Below, in pieces: positions 7,048 through 10,911 of a stretch of 10,911 bases of DNA. Under the pieces are notes generated by a model. That model worked only from the letters and a program-made list of their open reading frames with translations. It was not told the origin of the DNA and ran no database searches. Made by a program: the position numbers and the translations under genes. Source of the DNA: an uncultured Collinsella sp. (GTDB lineage Bacteria; Actinomycetota; Coriobacteriia; Coriobacteriales; Coriobacteriaceae); NCBI GenBank assembly GCA_902489855.1, contig CABUBS010000063.1, forward strand, positions 1 through 10,911, in the 5' to 3' direction. Every line of letters starts with the position of its first letter. Within the stretch, counting starts at the first letter, position 1.

Positions 7048-7106
7048 GGTACTCACAATTACAACGCGTTTATTCCCCTGTTGGCGCCTTTTTAACCCCT
7101 CTAAGC

Positions 7107-8318
7107 TTAAAGAGAGAATAGGCGTGCGGTGACCGTCTCGGGTATACCCTGGCTGTTGCGCACCGTGGCGTACGTAAGGAATGAGTCCGATTTTCCCGCC
7201 GTAGCTGGATAATCGCCATACTCCAAAGCGCGGTCGGGCGACAGCAGCGAGCCATAGGTCTTGGCAGAGGTGTCGATCAGGAAATGCGACGCCTGTACCT
7301 TAACAAGGTATTTATTCTTCTTGCCAGCCGCACATGCGAGCGGCTCGCGTGACAGGAAGAGGTACGGCCCTCCCTCATTACCGATATACGTGCCCATATT
7401 GCCCAGGCTGCCCACGCCACTATAGGCCGCCTCGATAGAAAACACGAAGGTATCGCCCATATATACGGCCTCGAAAGGCGAAACTGACGAGGGAAGGACT
7501 AGCTGGGCACGTTTGGTGTTGTTGCCATCGGTCAGATCGATTGCTGTTATGCCGTAGTAGACGCCCTCGTCGTTGCGGACACGCGGCGAGATGGTCAAAA
7601 TGCCGTCGCTCGCGCGTGGGGCCGACGCAAAGCGGCCCGTCGATTTCCAAATTGTCTCGGCCTTAGATTCATCAAGCGAGCGACGATAGCAAAACGAATC
7701 GTTACTCGTTTTATTGCCGCCTGCCGAAGGCATTTTATACCAGATGACTGATGACCCGAACGCCGTAAACAGTGGCGGATCGTAGTCCTTGCCACCTCGA
7801 TCGAGCTCAACCACGTCGCCAGAGAGCGAAGCGCCCGACAGATTTTGAGCGTAGAGCTTCCACGATGAATTGGCAAAGTTCATCTCAACCCACGCAAACA
7901 CGCCATCGCCGGCACGGACATCGTAAAAAGCATATCCCGTGCCCTCGATAGGATCCTCAATTAATGTGGTAAGTGAGCCATCGCCCAGGTTGAGCACACC
8001 GAGTGTGTTGGCGTGCAGTGCCGATGCGGGCGCCATCATTGCCGCAGCATAGTCACCCTCGCAGTAGTACAGCAATGTGCCCAGCGGCAGCGTCCACGAT
8101 GCCACCGGCTCAAGATCGATGTCGACTGCCTCGTACTCATCCGTAATCGAGATGATCTTGGAATCGTCCTTGATAACCTGCGGCTCGCCAGCGGCATCAT
8201 CACTGGTGCCTGTTTTTTTCGAACATCCGGCAAGCACCGTGGCAGCGCCCGCGGCAGCTCCACCGAGCACAAAGCCGCGGCGCGATATTCCGTTCTTGAT
8301 GTGGTCGGCGATACCCAT
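7107..8318 (-). CDS. Tat-exported lipoprotein, unknown function, possible beta-propeller
   Basis: A 403-residue protein whose N terminus combines a twin-arginine motif (SRRGFVL, residues 12-18), an Ala/Gly-rich hydrophobic core and a lipobox LAGC with Cys32. It should therefore be exported folded through the Tat pathway and anchored by lipid on the outer face of the membrane. The mature part has recurring patterns such as DGVFAWVEMNF, GSSVIWYKMPS, DGILTISPRV, GDTFVFSIEAAY and SDSFLTYATV, separated by 40-60 residues. I read these as repeated beta-sheet blades of a propeller-like fold; this is inference, and I recognise no catalytic motif. The ATG at 8318 overlaps the TAA of the upstream gene by one base (TAATG), so I prefer it to an in-frame start 54 bases further upstream, and translation is probably coupled. 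Confidence 0.9.
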   Translation of the reverse strand: MGIADHIKNGISRRGFVLGGAAAGAATVLAGCSKKTGTSDDAAGEPQVIKDDSKIISITDEYEAVDIDLEPVASWTLPLGTLLYYCEGDYAAAMMAPASALHANTLGVLNLGDGSLTTLIEDPIEGTGYAFYDVRAGDGVFAWVEMNFANSSWKLYAQNLSGASLSGDVVELDRGGKDYDPPLFTAFGSSVIWYKMPSAGGNKTSNDSFCYRRSLDESKAETIWKSTGRFASAPRASDGILTISPRVRNDEGVYYGITAIDLTDGNNTKRAQLVLPSSVSPFEAVYMGDTFVFSIEAAYSGVGSLGNMGTYIGNEGGPYLFLSREPLACAAGKKNKYLVKVQASHFLIDTSAKTYGSLLSPDRALEYGDYPATAGKSDSFLTYATVRNSQGIPETVTARLFSL

Positions 8319-8581
8319 TAGGCGATCTCGGCGCGGGCGGCCTCGATAGCGCGCGTAAGCTGATCGGCGCAAGAGGTCTTCTTCATGCCGCAGGTATTGC
8401 CGGCAAGAACCTCGATCACACGGTCGGCAGGAGCGCCCTCGACCAGCTTGGAGATTGCCTTGAGATTGCCGTCGCAGCCACCGGTAAACTCAACGCCTAT
8501 CACCTTGTTGCCGTCATCGGAAAGGTCAAGGTGAATATTGCGAGCACACACGCCCTGAGGCTTGTAATCAAACGAAATCAT
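8318..8581 (-). CDS. TSCPD domain protein, four-cysteine (TIGR03905-like)
   Basis: An 87-residue small cytosolic protein with the TSCPD signature TSCADQL (69-75), GGCDGNL (34-40) and four cysteines (12, 36, 64, 71) in the spacing expected for the TIGR03905 type. Related TSCPD segments occur at the C terminus of some ribonucleotide reductases, where the cysteines probably bind a metal. The role of the free-standing form is not established. The ATG at 8581 is preceded by GAGGGG five bases upstream. Its stop overlaps the start of the lipoprotein gene, and the two look like a two-gene operon after the purB terminator. It is full length for this family. Confidence 0.9.
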   Translation of the reverse strand: MISFDYKPQGVCARNIHLDLSDDGNKVIGVEFTGGCDGNLKAISKLVEGAPADRVIEVLAGNTCGMKKTSCADQLTRAIEAARAEIA

Positions 8582-8615
8582 GCGATCCCCTCTCAGAATG
8601 TTATTCGAGACGACT

Positions 8616-8642
8616 ATTATCCCCGTCTTTCCCTAAATGCAA
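8616..8642 (-). promoter_or_regulatory. Possible promoter of the TSCPD-lipoprotein pair
   Basis: A -10-like GATAAT (8621-8616) lies 35 bases before the start codon; the nearest -35-like hexamer, TTGCAT (8642-8637), is only 15 bp away, shorter than optimal. The hexamer is credible but the pairing is weak. Confidence 0.35.
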
Positions 8643-8645
8643 CGA

Positions 8646-8683
8646 GGCGCTTTGCCGGCAACACACATTACCAGCAAAGCGCC
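8646..8683 (-). terminator. Hairpin terminator after purB
   Basis: A perfect 10-bp stem GGCGCTTTGC/GCAAAGCGCC (8646-8655 with 8674-8683) encloses an 18-base loop that can partly pair. It begins 26 bases after the purB stop. The following minus-strand bases (TCGTTGCATTT) are only moderately T-rich, so termination may be incomplete. Confidence 0.65.
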
Positions 8684-8709
8684 CTAAAAAGCTAACGTTA
8701 TGCCCGAAC

Positions 8710-10056
8710 CTACTCGAAGCTCAGCTGCTCCAGACGATCAAAGACCGTGTCGATACGGGTGAGGAAGTCCCACGGATCGAAGATCTCGTCGAGCTTCTCC
8801 TGGCTGACGGTGCAGCGCGGATCCGCCTCGAGGCGCTCCTTAAAGGTGGGACCGGAGACGCAATCCTGCACCTCGTGCCAGGTTGCCATAGCGTTCTCCT
8901 GCACGATGGCGTAAGCGTCCTCGCGGGTAATACCCGTGTCGACGAGAGCCAACAGCACCTTGGAAGAGAAGATGAGGCCGCGGGTCTTGTTGAGATTGGC
9001 CATCATGCGCGCCGGATACAGCTGCAGGCCATCGATAACGCGAATGAGGCACTGGAACATGTGGTCAAGGGCGATGAAGCTATCGGCCTGGGCGACGCGC
9101 TCGGCAGAGGAGTGCGAAATGTCGCGCTCGTGCCACAGGGCAACGTTGTCAAAAGCGACCTGAGCGTTGGACTTCACGACGCGCGACAGCCCGCAGACCT
9201 TCTCCATGGTGATGGGGTTGCGCTTGTGCGGCATGGCGGAGCTGCCCTTTTGTCCCTTGCGGAACGGCTCCTCGGCCTCGAGCGTATCGGTCTTCTGCAG
9301 GTTGCGAACCTCGGTCGCAATGCGCTCGCAGGTAGCTGCCGTGGTAGCGAGCACACCGGCAAGATAGGCGTGGTGGTCGCGGCTGATGACCTGCGTGGAC
9401 AGCGGATCATGAACCAGACCTAAGTGCTCGCAGACATACTCCTCGACAAACGGCTCGATGGAGCTGTACGTGCCGACAGCGCCCGAGATGGCACCGAAAG
9501 CAACGTTCTTACGGGCGTCCTCAAGACGGTCCAGATCGCGCTTGAGCTCCCAGGCCCAAGAGCCAAACTTCATACCGAAGGTCATCGGCTCGGCATGGAT
9601 GCCATGAGTACGGCCGGCGCAGAGCGTGTTGCGCTCCTCGAAGGCGCGACGCTTGCAGATCTCGCCGAGCTTCTTGACGTCCTCGATGATAAGGTCGCAA
9701 GCCTGAGTGAGCTGATAGCACAGAGCCGTATCACCCAGGTCGGAGCTGGTCATGCCGTAGTGAACCCAGCGGCTGGGCTTGGGCTCGCCCTCGGGAACGT
9801 CGGCATCGATATACTCCTTCATGTTGGTCAGGAAGGCGATGACGTCGTGGCGCGTGACTTCCTCGATCTCGTCGACCTTTGCCTTCTCGAAGTTGGCGTG
9901 GTCGCGAATCCACTGGGCTTCGTCTTTGGAAATACCGATCTTGCCGAGCTCCGCCTGGGCCTCGCAGGCCAGGACCTCGATCTCCTGCCAAATGGCGTAC
10001 TTGTTCTCGAGGGAGAAGATGTGTCCCATCTCCGGGCGGGTATAGCGATCGATCAT
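8710..10056 (-). CDS. purB: Adenylosuccinate lyase
   Basis: PurB releases fumarate from SAICAR to give AICAR and from adenylosuccinate to give AMP, so it serves both the main pathway and the AMP branch. It is a cytosolic homotetramer of the fumarase/aspartase superfamily. At 448 residues it has normal length. Visible motifs: EVTRHDVIAF with His70, HYGMTSSDLGDTA (99-111), the GRTHGIHAEP segment (148-157) with the His151 expected to act in catalysis, and the flexible signature loop GSSAMPHKRNP (271-281) with the catalytic Ser. The ATG at 10056 has AAAGGAG five to six bases upstream. It appears to be transcribed alone: an upstream -10-like TACAAT lies next to a long inverted repeat, and a hairpin follows the stop codon. 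Confidence 0.98.
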   Translation of the reverse strand: MIDRYTRPEMGHIFSLENKYAIWQEIEVLACEAQAELGKIGISKDEAQWIRDHANFEKAKVDEIEEVTRHDVIAFLTNMKEYIDADVPEGEPKPSRWVHYGMTSSDLGDTALCYQLTQACDLIIEDVKKLGEICKRRAFEERNTLCAGRTHGIHAEPMTFGMKFGSWAWELKRDLDRLEDARKNVAFGAISGAVGTYSSIEPFVEEYVCEHLGLVHDPLSTQVISRDHHAYLAGVLATTAATCERIATEVRNLQKTDTLEAEEPFRKGQKGSSAMPHKRNPITMEKVCGLSRVVKSNAQVAFDNVALWHERDISHSSAERVAQADSFIALDHMFQCLIRVIDGLQLYPARMMANLNKTRGLIFSSKVLLALVDTGITREDAYAIVQENAMATWHEVQDCVSGPTFKERLEADPRCTVSQEKLDEIFDPWDFLTRIDTVFDRLEQLSFE

Positions 10057-10100
10057 AGCGGCTCCTTTTTGGTTATTGGCACGTTGGTCGTAACTCGACT

Positions 10101-10129
10101 ATTGTACCGTGCGCAGGTGCCCGTATGAG
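10101..10129 (-). promoter_or_regulatory. Predicted promoter of purB
   Basis: A good -10 element TACAAT (10106-10101) lies 44 bases upstream of the purB start codon. The hexamer 17 bp further upstream (CTCATA, 10129-10124) matches the -35 consensus at only three positions. That region overlaps a 7-bp hairpin (10119-10125 with 10131-10137) and the outer end of the 33-bp inverted repeat, so the repeat may influence purB transcription. Confidence 0.45.
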
Positions 10130-10158
10130 CTACGGGCATCAACCTAACATTTTGAGAT

Positions 10159-10210
10159 TGGAGCGGGCAACGGGACGTCCGCGTATTTGCTTCGCAAATC
10201 CGCACCGGCT
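10159..10210. repeat. 52-bp direct repeat, copy 1
   Basis: Identical at all 52 positions to 10290-10341. The first 18 bases, tggagcgggcaacgggac, equal the 3' end of tRNA-Gly (10514-10531). The remainder includes the small hairpin atttgcttcgcaaat (10185-10199). Confidence 0.92.
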
Positions 10211-10289
10211 ACGGTCGATCTCCTCGGATTCACGGAGACGATGGGGAAGACTTTGTTGAATTGGCCGTCCCAAGGTCTCCCGCGCTCGA

Positions 10290-10341
10290 TGGAGCGGGCA
10301 ACGGGACGTCCGCGTATTTGCTTCGCAAATCCGCACCGGCT
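10290..10341. repeat. 52-bp direct repeat, copy 2
   Basis: Second identical copy, offset by 131 bp from the first. It again begins with the tRNA-Gly 3'-end sequence and holds the hairpin atttgcttcgcaaat (10316-10330). Confidence 0.92.
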
Positions 10342-10350
10342 TCAGGCGCC

Positions 10351-10369
10351 AGGTCCCTGTCTCCACAAT
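10351..10369 (+). repeat. 19-bp repeat aggtccctgtctccacaat
   Basis: An exact reverse-complement copy lies at 10682-10700, on the other side of tRNA-Gly. This copy overlaps the inner end of the right arm of the 33-bp inverted repeat. Confidence 0.8.
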
Positions 10370-10406
10370 CTCAAAATGTTAGGTTGATGCCCGTAGCTTA
10401 CTCGCT

Positions 10407-10425
10407 ACAAACGCTTCGCGTTTGT
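10407..10425. repeat. GCTTCGC-core hairpin
   Basis: acaaacgcttcgcgtttgt is a perfect 7-bp stem with loop CTTCG, of the same design as the hairpins in the 52-bp repeats. It is followed at 10442-10460 by a T-arm-like gcgggttcgagtcccgg that belongs to no tRNA I can fold. Confidence 0.6.
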
Positions 10426-10466
10426 TTTACGCTCGCACCCTGGCGGGTTCGAGTCCCGGCGCTTTA

Positions 10467-10501
10467 TTGAAAATAGCACGGCACCGTGATGGTGCCGTGC
10501 T
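10467..10501 (-). terminator. Rho-independent terminator of tRNA-Gly
   Basis: On the minus strand a perfect 11-bp stem (10491-10501 with 10475-10485) with a five-base loop is followed by ATTTTCAAT. It begins 13 bases after the tRNA 3' end. The T run is broken but the stem is strong. Confidence 0.8.
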
Positions 10502-10513
10502 TGTGCTTCTAGC

Positions 10514-10588
10514 TGGAGCGGGCAACGGGACTCGAACCCGCGAGTGTCAGCTTGGGAAGCTGATGCCTTACCACTTGGCGATGCCCGC
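10514..10588 (-). tRNA. tRNA-Gly (anticodon CCC)
   Basis: The minus strand folds as a cloverleaf: acceptor GCGGGCA/TGCCCGC, D arm GCC...GGC, anticodon stem TCAGC/GCTGA with loop TTCCCAA giving anticodon CCC (reads GGG glycine codons), T arm GCGGG-TTCGAGT-CCCGT, discriminator T and an encoded CCA. It has its own promoter and terminator. The last 18 bases of the gene recur twice in the repeat tract to its left. Confidence 0.97.
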
Positions 10589-10601
10589 TTGTGTGTTGGC
10601 T

Positions 10602-10631
10602 AGTATAACGCGGTTATCTTGTTCGATACAA
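10602..10631 (-). promoter_or_regulatory. Predicted promoter of tRNA-Gly
   Basis: A -10 element TATACT (10607-10602) matches the consensus at 5 of 6 positions; TTGTAT (10631-10626), 18 bp upstream, is a fair -35. Transcription should begin near 10595, a few bases before the tRNA 5' end. Confidence 0.5.
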
Positions 10632-10911
10632 GGGTGTCGATGCCTGTTTTAGCTGTGGAGAATCGTCTGAAAAACAGTCCAATTGTGGAGACAGGGACCT
10701 CTGGTGTCCTTATTTCACCATCTTTTACCTGCGGTTTTATTTGATTGTTCCATATGAACCCAATTTGTCGGAAATCGGGCAAGCTTTTGGTCAGCTTCCG
10801 GTACTTACCCGCATGAACCTCGGGGGTAGCCTCGTCCCAAGCGCCGCAGCCTCCCCGTGCGGCGCACGAGGGATAAGGAGCAGCGCGGCACGGGCGCGAT
10901 CGGGCGACAGG
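10632..10911. other. Right-edge tract with no supported gene
   Basis: I see no gene I can support. A minus-strand frame is open from the right edge to a stop at 10600, inside the tRNA-Gly promoter, and could be the tail of a gene starting outside the window; it runs through the 19-bp repeat (10682-10700), which argues against it. Two other frames are also open in the last 100 bases. The stretch includes a stable hairpin at 10831-10870. Confidence 0.35.
10682..10700 (-). repeat. 19-bp repeat, inverted copy
   Basis: attgtggagacagggacct is the exact reverse complement of 10351-10369. The two copies bracket tRNA-Gly and its flanking repeats. Confidence 0.8.

Larger units (their letters stand above)
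10128..10398. repeat. Composite repeat: 33-bp inverted repeat around two 52-bp direct repeats
   Basis: The arms 10128-10160 and 10366-10398 are perfect reverse complements over 33 bp (inner end ...cattttgagattg, outer end agctacgggc...). Between them lie two identical 52-bp direct repeats. The 271-bp unit contains no credible gene: the two open frames it holds read through the repeats and lack a ribosome binding site. The shape recalls a small non-autonomous (MITE-like) element, but I see no clear target-site duplication. In RNA it could form a long stem with a loop of about 205 bases. Confidence 0.85.

Noticed and set aside
9424..10128. Plus-strand open frame opposite purB
   Set aside because: Antisense shadow of purB with low-complexity Leu/Val/Asp-rich content and no motif.
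10159..10341. Direct repeats considered as a CRISPR array
   Set aside because: Only two 52-bp copies with a single 79-bp spacer, a tRNA-derived start and no cas genes nearby.
10139..10387. Small open frames on both strands inside the repeat tract
   Set aside because: They read through the inverted and direct repeats, have no convincing ribosome binding site and resemble no family.
10600..10911. Possible 3' part of a gene entering from the right edge on the minus strand
   Set aside because: The frame is open for over 100 codons but crosses a repeated 19-mer, ends inside the tRNA-Gly promoter, changes composition midway and competes with two other open frames.

Overview
The window looks like a piece of a G+C-rich bacterial chromosome, most likely an actinobacterium of the Coriobacteriia (Collinsella-like). 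That placement is inferred from overall gene content, codon use and the long Ade1-type PurC; it rests on no database comparison. Every protein gene and both tRNA genes that I can support lie on the minus strand, so transcription runs from the right edge to the left.

In transcription order: tRNA-Gly(CCC) with its own promoter and terminator (about 10631 down to 10467); a gene-free repeat tract (10128-10398) made of a perfect 33-bp inverted repeat enclosing two identical 52-bp direct repeats; purB (adenylosuccinate lyase); a coupled pair of a small four-cysteine TSCPD protein and a Tat-exported lipoprotein; an OmpR/PhoB-type response regulator with its membrane histidine kinase; purC (SAICAR synthetase) abutting a small two-helix membrane protein, closed by a strong terminator; an M29-type metallo-aminopeptidase; tRNA-Lys(TTT) with promoter and terminator; and an A+T-richer TraX-family membrane protein. 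The left 660 bases hold no gene I can support, only an orphan terminator module.

Functionally, purC and purB catalyse neighbouring steps of purine synthesis (PurC makes SAICAR; PurB removes fumarate from SAICAR and from adenylosuccinate), but the two-component system and the lipoprotein pair separate them. The aminopeptidase probably serves peptide turnover. The signal sensed by the kinase cannot be read from the sequence.

The unusual part is the DNA around the two tRNA genes. The 3' end of tRNA-Gly, from the encoded CCA into the T stem, recurs exactly twice more at the head of the 52-bp repeats. The 3' end of tRNA-Lys recurs about 130 bp downstream, immediately before the A+T-rich traX gene. 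Orphan T-arm-like palindromes sit next to terminator hairpins, and short hairpins with a GCTYCGC core are scattered among them. I read this as a family of tRNA-end-derived intergenic repeats, possibly left by repeated integration at tRNA genes. I do not see a complete new defence or mobile system within the window.
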